Of a DNA stretch of 64,000 nucleotides, positions 32,383-42,916 are shown piece by piece. Position 1 is the first letter of the stretch. The number at the start of each line of letters is the position of its first letter. The stretch lies in NCBI GenBank assembly GCA_946965045.2, contig OX337229.1:1-64000 (forward strand), in the 5' to 3' direction. This DNA is from Epithemia pelagica (Eukaryota > Bacillariophyta > Bacillariophyceae > Surirellales > Surirellaceae). The notes beneath the pieces are model-generated. The model worked only from the letters and a program-made list of their open reading frames with translations, had not been told where the DNA came from and searched no databases. Position numbers and translations under genes: made by a program.

Positions 32383-34764
32383 CTATATCTGTAGAGAAAC
32401 AACACGAGAAAGATTCGACAGCGGCAACCACAAACGCAAGAGCAAAGAGGACCACACCACAAACAAGTCTTCTTCTTGTTCTTTTGGGTGAGTGGAATAG
32501 AGACTGTTGACGAGATGTCGTCATCGCAAAGAAAAGATACGGACGATCTTTGAGTTTGGATGCTTCGTACTTTGGATCCTATAGTCTTACTCTGGAAGGC
32601 TATATAGAGAGAGTCAATGATCGTCGAGACCGATGCGCGACTTCAGAGCGAGCGCCCTCTATCAAGGCTACCACAACAAAACCGGCGGACAGCATCCAGC
32701 AAAGACATCCAGTTATTGAATACGTAGGTAGCTGACGAGACCATCCAATTGGTTGCTCACAGAGTCGACGAAAGCACCATGAATTCTTGTCCATCAACCC
32801 TAATGTCCAAAGCGGGTATACGGATCCCTCCTATCGACTCTTTGTGATCCATGTGGGGCAAGTTGCAAATCGTCACCCAAGACGTTCTCGCCATTGCCTT
32901 TGTCGCTCTGCCAAATTCAATAGAAGAACCGAGTTGGTGATGGTACGAGAAAAGTGTTTCAGTGCGAGTTTGGATAATGTGCAATGATGATGAAGATGTC
33001 AGATGAAAGCACAGCTATTGGGAATTGTTCACCAAAGTGGCCCCGGTAGTCGTTGAGAGTGTTTCGTGAAGTTGTTGTTGTCATCGGAACGTGTCTCCAA
33101 CACTGCTAGAAGAGATGCTGGGTCTCTGTTTCGGCTGCGCCAGTCTCAACCAACTTGATAGCCAGGTGTGCCCATAAGCAGTTAACACGGAAGAAGACGA
33201 CTTCACGGAGAGGTGTTCGGACTTGTTTGGCAATTGGCAATAGAGCATTGTTAGATGCATCGTCGGTTCACAAGTTGCTTTCATTTAAGGAGGGTCTTTT
33301 CCAAATACTTTACGAGAACCTGGCTATAACAGGGATATGTCCCTACCGGATGATCCGGATCGTCGTCAGAAAAAAAGAGCGTTCGATCAAGTGCCAAAAA
33401 CTCAAAAACTCAAAAACTCAAAAACTGCCTCATCCGAAAGAAATGAATAACAGAAGCCCCCCAGTCAATGACTGTGGAGAAGAGATGCCACCATCACCAT
33501 CACAGTCTCCCATTCCGATCGATGCAATCGAATGACCGTCATCGGCGACTTCGGATGCCAAGAGTGCTTCAGGATTCCGAAGGACGTATCCATCGCGGGG
33601 ATTCGGAAGACGAATGGGTCGCTCTGACGTCGCTCAAAATGACGAACCAGAGGCAATACAAATCATTTGCTGAGGTCAACGGAAGGCTTATGTATGCATA
33701 TCCTTAATATTCTTAAGGAGCCGTTAAGGTAATGTCAAGATGAATGTTAAATGAAATTGTCCTGCAACTGCCCCACAACATTCCATGAGTATCGATCCTA
33801 AAGGAAAGAGCTTATTGAAGTTGGTTGGGGGATCACAATCCTATCTCATTTATCGAATGCAAGCCTGCTGGGGGGCAACAGTCTTCCGATGCCCGGCTGG
33901 GGGGCAAGACCGGAGGCTCGTTCATATTGTATTCATGTGTTTGTATATCATATGGATCCATATGCTAGCTCTTTTTCATCATATTCGTAGATGTCGCCTC
34001 CTTCTTGCCTCGCCCTTGTCATTTGATTCGGAGGAACAGGTATGTATCAAAACGTGTATTCTAATCTCAAATATGGCATATTACGTGCTTCTCTTGGCGA
34101 TGCCAGAATCGCGTGCATCTTGATTGATACTCGAAGGCGAAAGGCTCTATTGAATGATTGGCCATGATCCATGATCCACATGATGAGGCTTAAACAACGG
34201 ATGAAATAAGAAATAAGGCTCCGGAGATCGCAATCGCAATGGCCCACGAAAGTAGTGCCATCGTTTTCTCTCTTTTGTCTGGTGTACGATTGAGAAAGGA
34301 CTAAAATCGGGTAAGGGACAGGGAGAGTCCTAACTAGTCTTAACTTGGAGGCAGTCGCAGGACGGAAAATAAGAAATTCCATCCTCTTTTTTCTTTTTTC
34401 CTAGTTTTGTCACTGCACGCATTTGGCCGGCGGTTCTCTTGACCGTGGGGGGCAATGGTCTCGTTCGATAAAAACAAGACGCTCGAAGATCAAGGAGAGT
34501 AACCCGCGTTCTCGCACAGACCTTTTCGAGAACGAACCTGTGTACAATCGAACCTAGATTAATACGAGCTCGTACACTAGTAGCAAGAATAACATTAAAA
34601 TTAGAGATGTTGCCGCAGTCTTTGGCACAGAGCGGCCAAACGAGCGTTCGCCGCACACAACACACTACTCGTGGCATTTCTCTACACATGCACTCTCTGC
34701 GCAACGTTGCTGGGGCTAGTCTATATCATCCGCCTCTCCCATCTTTGCGCACCATAAAACCACA
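32383..34764. other. Intergenic, no supported gene
   Basis: 2.4 kb with short frames only. It includes the small CAAAAACT tandem repeat near 33394. No domain or RNA gene is seen. Confidence 0.55.
33394..33426. repeat. (CAAAAACT)4 tandem repeat
   Basis: Four consecutive eight-base units, the last running into CAAAAACTG. Confidence 0.85.
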
Positions 34765-35990
34765 CGGTAGTTTCCCCAAAGAGCCCGAGCCGCGACAACG
34801 CGACAACCATGGACGGATCGCCGTACCGGAATCCTCATCACCCCTCCTATTACCGGAATAAAGATAGCCATCCTTATTCTCGCAGTCAGCCAGGTGCAAG
34901 ATGGGAAGAAACACCGACAGGAATGCCTCCTCTTTATCATCCTCATGAGCATCCCCCATCTTCTAATGTTGTTTCTTACGATCCCTCGTACGACACCTTA
35001 CTGGCTGAAAAGCATGCCGCCTATGGACCACACAGCGATCCCTTACAACCACCATCATCATCATCAAGCTCCAAGGGAGGTGGAAAAGACGAAACCATGG
35101 TGGAACTGGGACCGGGCATGTTTGCTCGATTGCGAGGAGCCAACGAGACGTGGAAATGCATTGAGAACGATTTTCATGTTCCTGTGGTTTGCTATGCCTG
35201 CTCAATGGACCTTTGTTGCATTCAAGATGCCTCCTATGTTCTCTGCCCAAGCTGCCGGACTGTCAGTCCAGTAGAACAAGTCGGATCAGGACACTTTACA
35301 GTGGATCACCGGCCCGGCTCGAACGATGGAGGCGTTGGGTTGGGCTTCACCTTTGATGATTTGTTCAAGTGGCAGGGAGAAATCGTGCGAAGGCGAAGAG
35401 CGGCAGCGGAACAACGAAAATTGCAAGAACAACGGCAACATCAGCCACATCATCCTGAATATCGGGTGCATCCCTCCCACTATCATCATCGCTCACTGCA
35501 ACCACCTCCACCCTACCATCATCCACACCACTCATCACGTGGATCTCCATCACCGCCTGAATCACATCCAGATTCTCGTTATTATTGAGTTTGGAAATAA
35601 CAAACCTTTTTCAAGCGTATGACTACTACAAGCCTATATTGCCTCAAACTACGTACAAAACCTTTTCTAGTCTTCCTTTCTCTCTACTACAATCGACCAC
35701 TTCTTTTCTTTGGAACAGCATTGGGGCCTCTGCCATCCAATCAACAAGATGGTACGAGAAAGGAGATTCCACAGTCTTATTGACTGTCTCTAAACTAAAA
35801 CACATTGCTCCACCATTTTTATTCCTCTTGCTCGCCTAGTCATGTTTTTCCGGCCTTCTCGTTCGTCCTTTGGGGCTGTTGTAACAAGCATCGAACGTCA
35901 GACCTGTCAGCAGTCAGCAGTCGCAGCTCGAGAACCACTTTCTGGTAGGGGAGCTGCGAGACGCGAGACCTCTCTGTATGCCCCGGGGCT
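34765..35990 (+). repeat. Segmental duplication, copy B
   Basis: Near-identical partner of 13832-15050. The block starts at GTAGTTTCCCCAAAGAGCCC and ends at GGGGC, with unrelated flanks. Copy B has small insertions not in copy A, for example an extra TCAGCAG and GACGCGA near 35915-35970. Confidence 0.9.
34809..35588 (+). CDS. Zinc-ribbon-like protein, family member B
   Basis: A 259-residue near-copy of the gene at 13877, with about a dozen visible amino-acid changes. All four CxxC cysteines, the VELGPGMFARLRG core and GGVGLGFTFDDLFKWQ are kept. Most differences fall in the His/Pro-rich tail, where one HH unit is missing. The frame is intact in the same CAACCATGG start context. It sits about 2 kb upstream of the diverged member at 37561 on the same strand, so this is probably the older location and copy A the transposed one. 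Confidence 0.8.
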   Translation: MDGSPYRNPHHPSYYRNKDSHPYSRSQPGARWEETPTGMPPLYHPHEHPPSSNVVSYDPSYDTLLAEKHAAYGPHSDPLQPPSSSSSSKGGGKDETMVELGPGMFARLRGANETWKCIENDFHVPVVCYACSMDLCCIQDASYVLCPSCRTVSPVEQVGSGHFTVDHRPGSNDGGVGLGFTFDDLFKWQGEIVRRRRAAAEQRKLQEQRQHQPHHPEYRVHPSHYHHRSLQPPPPYHHPHHSSRGSPSPPESHPDSRYY

Positions 35991-37560
35991 TCTTCTTTTG
36001 CAGCGCTTTCGATTTGTCCGGTAGCTATTCGTCCAAGACAATCCCAGATCGTGGACGGCTACGTAGTACGGGCATCTAATATCGAGCGTGCGATGAGGAG
36101 ACTTAAACGCTCAAACCAACAACTGTGCTTGTCTAGACAAAGCCGTACCACGAGAAGAACGCTTCGAGATTATTCAGCAACTGGGACTCGAACGGATTTC
36201 GCAAAAACAAAGACAATTATAGCAGACACGTAGCTGGGAAAGGCCCAACCGAGACAATGAGAGCCCACATTCTATCGAACAAACAAAACAAACAAATTTA
36301 CTGTACAGGGAGTAATTGGCCTTAGAACATAGAGCTATGGCTCCTATGTCCTACTCCTATCATATCTTCAAAGTGCTAGGAGTACTAGCAGGGAAAAACA
36401 ACTCTATCTTTTCTCACGTTTTGCACTTCGCATGGCCACAATATAGCTCTTGTGTTGGAACCAGCCTCCCATTCCCAAGACGATAGAAAGCGCGAAGGAC
36501 CAGTGTGCTTGCATAACCAGTGTCCTTGCAGTAGTGGTAAAGCGTCTCACAAGAGCAAGTTTGAGATCTCAGTTTCTTGTTTCATCTCCGATCATGTGTT
36601 CGAGGAGGTTGCGGATGATACAAACTTGAGACCGCAAACCAGTAACCGGTGTATTTTGTTGCCACGGCCTACTCCGGAACATACAAGAGGAATATGCATG
36701 GAGCGAAAGGCACAGGAGGAATCATGGCCCCTTAAGCATGTGCAACTTCTACCACCACGACCTGCAAGAGATTGCACATAGCACCAGCGCAGCGTCAAGG
36801 AATGCCATACCTTTTCTTCCTATTTGATCCACATGAGAGCCAAGGGCTGTGTGGGAAGTTAAACAGGGGATACCGTCATCGAGCATTCAATGAAGGGACC
36901 TCATAGTGACGCACTGTCGGACTATCATAGCAATTCAACCTTGTATGATCATGATGCCATGAGAAAAAGGCTTACCAGGCATGAGAGAGCAAGACGCAAG
37001 TATGGTGGATCGTATCGTTTGGTATTCCGAATTGAGAAGTAACGCGGTCAAGAAAAAAGAGCGAGACGGTCAAGAATCTGTCTTGGCCCTGAGAATGGCC
37101 CACACATCGCACCATCTACCACGACTATCTGCATTCTATAGCCTCAGTCAACCAAGTTCACATAGCCCATAGCTAGGGATATATTTCCATACCTCTCTTT
37201 TGCAAGAACACAAAAACGACAGTCTTACAAACTTGAAAAACCAAACAACGAACGGAACAGAGTGTATTCGTGATACGGCCAATTCCGAAGAGGATGTGGG
37301 ATCGCGAGAGGTCACAAGTCACAACCCACAATCGGGAAGAAACAAACACAAGCAAGACAGTTGCGCTGGTTCGGCATCGGATTTATGTCGGTATGTGATT
37401 CAAGAGCGACACTGTGCGCGAAGTCGCACCGACCTGATGATTTAATCAAGGAAAAGAATACGGCATTTCGAATGACCAGGACACCATCGTGGGAACTTGA
37501 CAGCAGTCTCATAAAGATCATAATCAAAAGAAGAGAAGGAGATCAGTCACCATTGAGAAG
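35991..37560. other. Intergenic, no supported gene
   Basis: Only short frames are present. It supplies the promoter of the third zinc-ribbon gene. Confidence 0.55.
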
Positions 37561-38496
37561 ATGCCCTTTCCTCCCGTGAACCATCATCGACCACACCATG
37601 GCCGTGTCCAGGGACGCTTTCTTTCTTATGACGATTACCCTCCGTCTCCTTCGACATCTTCGACCTCCTCCATGTCTTCCTCTTCGTCAACAACAACCTC
37701 TAGCAGATCCATTCCAGCCTCTTCGAAACGTCGTCCCTGTTTTGCTTACCCCCAGTCCTTGGAAGAGGTTCCTCCTCCTCCAACAAGCGCGGCTTCAGCC
37801 GTGGCCGCCCGAAGAAAACGCAGTGAAACCGCAGGTTCTGCAGAACGTTCAGGTGCACGTGCCTGGTACAGCGACAATATGCAGGACATTGTGCTTCGCA
37901 AACAAGCTGCCTATGCTCAACCCCCCTCCTTGAGGAGTTCTCGTGCAAAAAGTCGCCCCTTTCGATCGACCACGTCAAGGTCGAGGGAAGTGTCCTGGAC
38001 ACCATCATCCGCGAAAGTCCTTGGTGCAGCAGCGAAATCCAATGACTCTTCTTCACCTACTTCACAACCAGTTCCGTCACCGTCACCTCAAGGCATTGTA
38101 CCCCGTCCCTTGGGCGGCGGTGAACTGAGCGATCCCGATACAGTGGTGGAATTGTGTCCAGGTGTCTATGCGCGATTGCGGGGAGCAGCCGAAACTTATA
38201 ACTGCATTGAAACGGACGGATACATCCCCGTCCTATGCGTGGCATGTACTCAGGAGATTTTGTGCATTGAGGATGCCTCATACGTCCTGTGTCCCCATTG
38301 CAAAATCGTCAGCCCCCTACCACGAGAACGAGAAGATCCCTTCCACACAACAGCCATGCCGTCGTCGGTAGTGGATGGCGGTGTCGGACTGGGATTCACA
38401 TACAACAACTTGTTTGAGTGGCAATCCCAGATTTTGAAGAAGCGCGACCTTGAGCTTCAGCAAAAGAGATCTCAAAGGCGACTAGAAGAAGTGTAA
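37561..38496 (+). CDS. Zinc-ribbon-like protein, diverged family member C
   Basis: 311 residues from ATG 37561. The Ser/Pro-rich N-terminus differs from members A and B, but the core is the same: DTVVELCPGVYARLRGAAET, two CxxC pairs (CVAC and CPHC) around EDASYVLC, then VSP and DGGVGLGFTYNNLFEWQ. It ends in a charged helix (KKRDLELQQKRSQRRLEEV) instead of the His/Pro tail. This comparison defines the conserved core of the family and shows that the tails are variable. A zinc-dependent protein or nucleic-acid contact is plausible but unproven. Confidence 0.8.
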   Translation: MPFPPVNHHRPHHGRVQGRFLSYDDYPPSPSTSSTSSMSSSSSTTTSSRSIPASSKRRPCFAYPQSLEEVPPPPTSAASAVAARRKRSETAGSAERSGARAWYSDNMQDIVLRKQAAYAQPPSLRSSRAKSRPFRSTTSRSREVSWTPSSAKVLGAAAKSNDSSSPTSQPVPSPSPQGIVPRPLGGGELSDPDTVVELCPGVYARLRGAAETYNCIETDGYIPVLCVACTQEILCIEDASYVLCPHCKIVSPLPREREDPFHTTAMPSSVVDGGVGLGFTYNNLFEWQSQILKKRDLELQQKRSQRRLEEV

Positions 38497-40734
38497 CCGT
38501 GCCGTGTGCCTCATCTCAACTTCATTCTATAAAAAGAATAATGACCTCACTTCGTGGAGAAACTTCAATTTCGTAGCCATACCAAAACCTCTCCTCTAAA
38601 GAACGCTCCTCTGATCTTTACTCCATCTGGAGCTGAACAGAGTTTCATGACCACTGCTTGTATGTCTTTCCTGAATTTTGTTACACGTTTTGTCGGAGAG
38701 GTAGCTGCCTTCTATACAGCACGTTCGGCAATCAATCGTTGTTTACGACGCAGTGTCAATCTTGGTTTCTCCTCCAGGGTTGACCAAGTCCTAAGTCGAA
38801 CGAAGGAAAAGATTCACTTTTGGAGTATGAGCTGAAAAGAGACTTGATGTATTGGTGCGGTTGGTCCTGCATCACCCATGAACATTTTTCACCATAGACT
38901 TGCCTAGAGGCTCTACGCAATTCGTTGGTGAGGAATGTCCATAGGTGATGCACACAAAGACTTTGATAGGGTGATTGCTTTATAACATGCACCTGACCGT
39001 AGCACCATTGGTCAAATATGGACTCGAGAGAACCCCGAAAAAAACTCACTCTCGTTTTAGGTGAATAGGGACGGTGGCAGTAACACCTTTGGCCATATTT
39101 CTTTCAAGGAATGAAAAATATGGACTCGAAAGGGACACCCACTCTCGTAAACTCACTCTCGTTTGAGGTGAATAGGGACGGTGGCAGTAACACCATTGGC
39201 CATATTCCTTTGAAGGAAGATGCACATTAGCATATGCATGAAACGGGGATACTATCACGTTGGATAGTCGGTCAAAGCCTGAAAAGCAGAATATTAGACT
39301 CTTTGAATCGAAACAGTTGAGCGCCGCATCTTACTGGTTTTTCCGTCATCCTGGCGGTTGTTCTCTCGTAGGTTTTTCTCCCATTCTCTCTCCTTCTCGG
39401 GGTAAAGTGAGACGAGGACACACTCTACACATGTAGTGCAACTATGCGACGAGCCAGATCCTTCTCTCTCTTTGTCGGCATGTCTTTCGAGAAGCCTTCA
39501 GAGATGGAAGGCCCGGTCTGAGACACAAAAGGTGATTCTTGCGGCCGCTACAAAAAGTCAACGAGCATTTCCTCCGGCACTATCATTGGTGCGCCTCCAC
39601 CGCTGGGCCTATCACGGGCTTAACTGCTGATAGGTTCCAGAGCGTGCCATTGTCGGAAGGGGACTTTTGTGAACCTGAATCGGAATGGAAAATGCTGTTG
39701 CTGAACTCTGTCTAAAAAATGTGATGCCAGTGTCAAACGTCAAACGGCTGGCAAAGCTACGCATGCCGTGCTGGTGTTCTGGTTTATTTATGGTCGATAG
39801 TCAACCGTCTCACGCCGGCCATCACCACGAAATTAATTGCGGTTCGCAAGCCAAGGCTATGCTTCCGCGGTGAGCGAGTCGAGACGCTGGACGAACAAAA
39901 GGAGGTGCGCAAGCACTCATCCGTCGTGTCGCACCTCTTTTTCTAGAGGGATGAAAACCAGATGGAACAGCAAAAACCATGATGGAAACTACTCCTATAA
40001 AAGTGCTGGAAGGGCCAGGGTGATATAGTAACTAGACGAGGGCCCGACCCACATGGCCGCAAAAGGGCACAACAGGAACGTTCAGACGGTATGGATCATT
40101 CTTGTGATGCAAGAAAGGCAATCACATGCTGGAGCCAAACTACAACCTACCTATACGAGCAAGGCATCAATCCCTGAAAAATGGCTGGTGGACCATGTTT
40201 CTTCCTGCGGACAACAGGCTAGAAGCAAAAGCCAAAACAACAACAATCCACCATGGCGAAGGAGCGCACCGACTTGACTCATCCATCAACCTACGCTACG
40301 AACTTGGTTGTATCCAATTCTGTGTTGTCCACCTTTGAAAGCCGCAGTATACCTAGTATCCGATCGAACCTACGTACCATGCAGTCATGACAATCCACCG
40401 GGCAAATGGAAGAACAAAACTCTTGCTATGGATGGAAGTTGTCGTCATTTGTTGCACCGAGGGTTGGTATCATACAGAATGACGAATTAATTTCTAGAAT
40501 CAATAGTTTGCTTCCTCCTCGATTCCTTCCGACTCGCTCTCGAGAATGCGAACTCTCCTGCATCCAAACAGGAAGACGGTCATCTCCTCTGCCATGAGAT
40601 TGAGATTCTATGTTCGAGTCGAGCAGTTCCCTTAGGACGACAAAACCGCCCAATCACTGTCGGTAGTGGACCATCCAATAGTAGTCAGAAGGGCCTGGTT
40701 CGGAACTTGTGGTGTCCGAGGCCGAAGACGACGA
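38497..40734. other. Intergenic, no supported gene
   Basis: 2.2 kb with short frames and one tandem duplication near 39015-39222. No gene is supported. Confidence 0.55.
39015..39222. repeat. Tandem duplication, period about 100-109 bp
   Basis: Two adjacent copies share AATATGGACTCGA at the start and AGGTGAATAGGGACGGTGGC followed by AGTAACACC and TTGGCCATATT at the end. The second copy has an extra ACTCTCGTA-like insertion. Confidence 0.8.
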
Positions 40735-42281
40735 TTACGCCAATGGCACTAACAATCGAGAGGCTTCCTCTGGATCATGACAAGCATTGGTTGTTGGCAT
40801 CAGGATACTGGTAGGGCTGTCCAAGGACGTTGGAGAGGAATCCGAGATGATGTCCGTGGAAGAATGAGGGGAGTCGGCTTTGGTCGTTGTGCTGGTTGTA
40901 GGATTGGGCGTTACCACGGCAAACACGGCCACACCGGTGACAACCAAGACCAAGGAGGCGGCTTTGCGGGGCGAAAAACACACGGCCGCATTGCTGACAT
41001 TCCACCAATTGTCTTCGTCCTCCTCCTTGTCGTCTTGACAATACACGAGATGGGCCGCTCCAAAGACCAAGACGGCTTGCAACCCCTTGAAGATGCCGGC
41101 CGTGACGGATCCTCCTCGGTAATTTTGCAGAGTATAAAAAAAGGTGGTGGCATGAAACCAATTCATGACCGCAAAGACGACGAGCCATACAACACACCAC
41201 GTGTACCATGGGGTCATGTCATCTACGTCATGACATGAGGCTTGTTCTTGAATCGGATCGACTACAGCTGTCTGCCAATGGGGGATGGTATAGATGCATT
41301 GATAGAGTGTCATCAAGACGGTGTTGTTCCCATATTGCAAGACTGTAATTTGCGGTACAGTCAACACATCTTGACTACTCGTCGTGTTGCTGTTGCTCCT
41401 CGAAACGGTTTCGTTCGTATTGTTGCTGCTGTTTTGATGTTCGTTGCTCGTGTCCTCGTCATGGTTGTTGTTGTTGTGGTTGTTGTTGGTTTGTGACTTG
41501 TGCACCGAGTCGACCGACGATCTGGTACACTTGGACTGTCGTCCCTTTAACAAGGCTTCGTTCCAGACATAAATACCAGCACGCAAAACGGATCCAATCA
41601 AAACCAACAAGGTCCCTTGAATGACTTACTGCTTTGATTGCTGTTCCCCTTGAGACTCGCCGCCGTGTTAGGAGCTGTGAGTTCCGGGTCGTCGACAATG
41701 TCCAAGGAAACCTGTGTGTTGGTGGTCGTAGTACTGCTGGCATGGTGGGCTCCTATTGCTGCTGCTTCTTCTTCTCGTTCTCCTCCCACACTATCCCATG
41801 CCGTGACGGTCAATCCGACAAAGACCCAGGCCACCGCCATCCATTGAAGGAGGGACAAGCGTCGATCCAAGACAATGCGGGCCCAAACAGCCGTCCAAAC
41901 CGTGAGGGACGAGTAGACAATGGCAAACAAGGTCGGTCCAGCGAGCGTGGAACCCGTATAATTCAAGCCTTGGGCAAACCCATCGACCACGGCCAAGGCA
42001 ATGGCCCGGAGACACACATGACGGGCCGGCCAGGGTGGGACAACACGGCGACCACTACTACTCCAACCATAACAAGAAGCACAACAATTCATGACCTGAA
42101 AGATCCAAAGACTGGGTCCCATGTAATAAAACAAGAGGTACAATTGCGCACTTAGATCGGCCACCCCCAATGTTTTGCCGACCGTCAAGAGCAAGGGTTG
42201 ACAAACACCTGTCAAGACGTAGACATAGGCTACGCTTTCCAGCAAAAGCGTGCGTCTCCACGTGTTTGTCGAGGTAGACAT
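40735..42281 (-). pseudogene. DMT/EamA-like transporter paralogue with frameshift
   Basis: A multi-pass membrane protein related to the intact gene at 45904. Shared blocks include GVCQPLLLTVGKTLGVAD, LNYTGSTLAGPTLFAIVYSS and GGSVTAGIFKGLQAVLVFG. The start was taken at 42281 (MSTSTNTWRRT) by analogy with the paralogue. The first frame stops at 41598 and a second frame takes over at about 41622. Comparison with the paralogue (VVQGTVLVLIG against VIQGTLLVLIG) places a two-base insertion or one-base loss at AGTAAGTC. GTAAGT occurs there, but the next AG gives only a 14 bp intron, which is not credible. Some relatives move nucleotide sugars or other metabolites; the substrate is unknown. A sequence error is the alternative to real decay. 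Confidence 0.75.
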
Positions 42282-42916
42282 GATTTTGATGATGAATTTG
42301 GTCCTTTGAAGGTCAAAGGTTCTGCACCAATCCAACCAAAACTGTGAGATTACCGACCCAAAACAGGCACAAAGAACAACAGTAGTGCTGTCCTTCCTGT
42401 CAACAAACCGCGAGGTGACAAAGCCTTGACACGTACCGAATAGATCGCTTGATACGAATGTATAGTTGACTGATTGGAAGGATGAATGGTGGAATCCTTT
42501 GGTGGAGTCAAGAGTCGAGGTGAGCGAGTTGGTTCTCATCCGGCATCAACGATCAAAGTAAGTGTAAAGTGTCTGCAGTCTGCCTCCTCGAAATCTGTGG
42601 AAGGCTCATGTTTCAGCTGTCTTGCGTCATGCAACGTGTTCTCGTTTTTCTCCGGTGGGGGGAATGACAGACCCCCAAAGCGAATCTCGCGCGCCAAACA
42701 TGCTTCTCTTCGCCTTCGCAACGCAGACACAGAAGGATAGACTACCCGTTGATTGAAGCCCTTGTTCCCAACAAGTCTTTGCTGTCGGTTGTTCTATTAT
42801 TCGATTTACTCGTAGTCTCGTTTCTACTTTAGTTCTCCAGGATTGAAATAATGATGTTCTTGCTTCTTTGTCAGTATGGATGAATGGTTTCCCCCGATAC
42901 TAGGTAATAGATGGTT
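42282..42916. repeat. Upstream flank of transporter paralogue, duplicated
   Basis: Parts resemble the flank upstream of the second transporter: GAGGTGACA...CACGTACC (about 42409) against the sequence near 47699, and CAGCTGTCTTGCGTCATGCA (about 42616) against about 48031. The duplication unit therefore includes promoter sequence. No further gene is supported. Confidence 0.5.

Noticed and set aside
41609-41630. A tiny GTAAGT...CAAG intron to rescue the first transporter copy
   Set aside because: It would be 14 bp, below any credible spliceosomal intron, and would replace the conserved VIQGT sequence shared with the paralogue.
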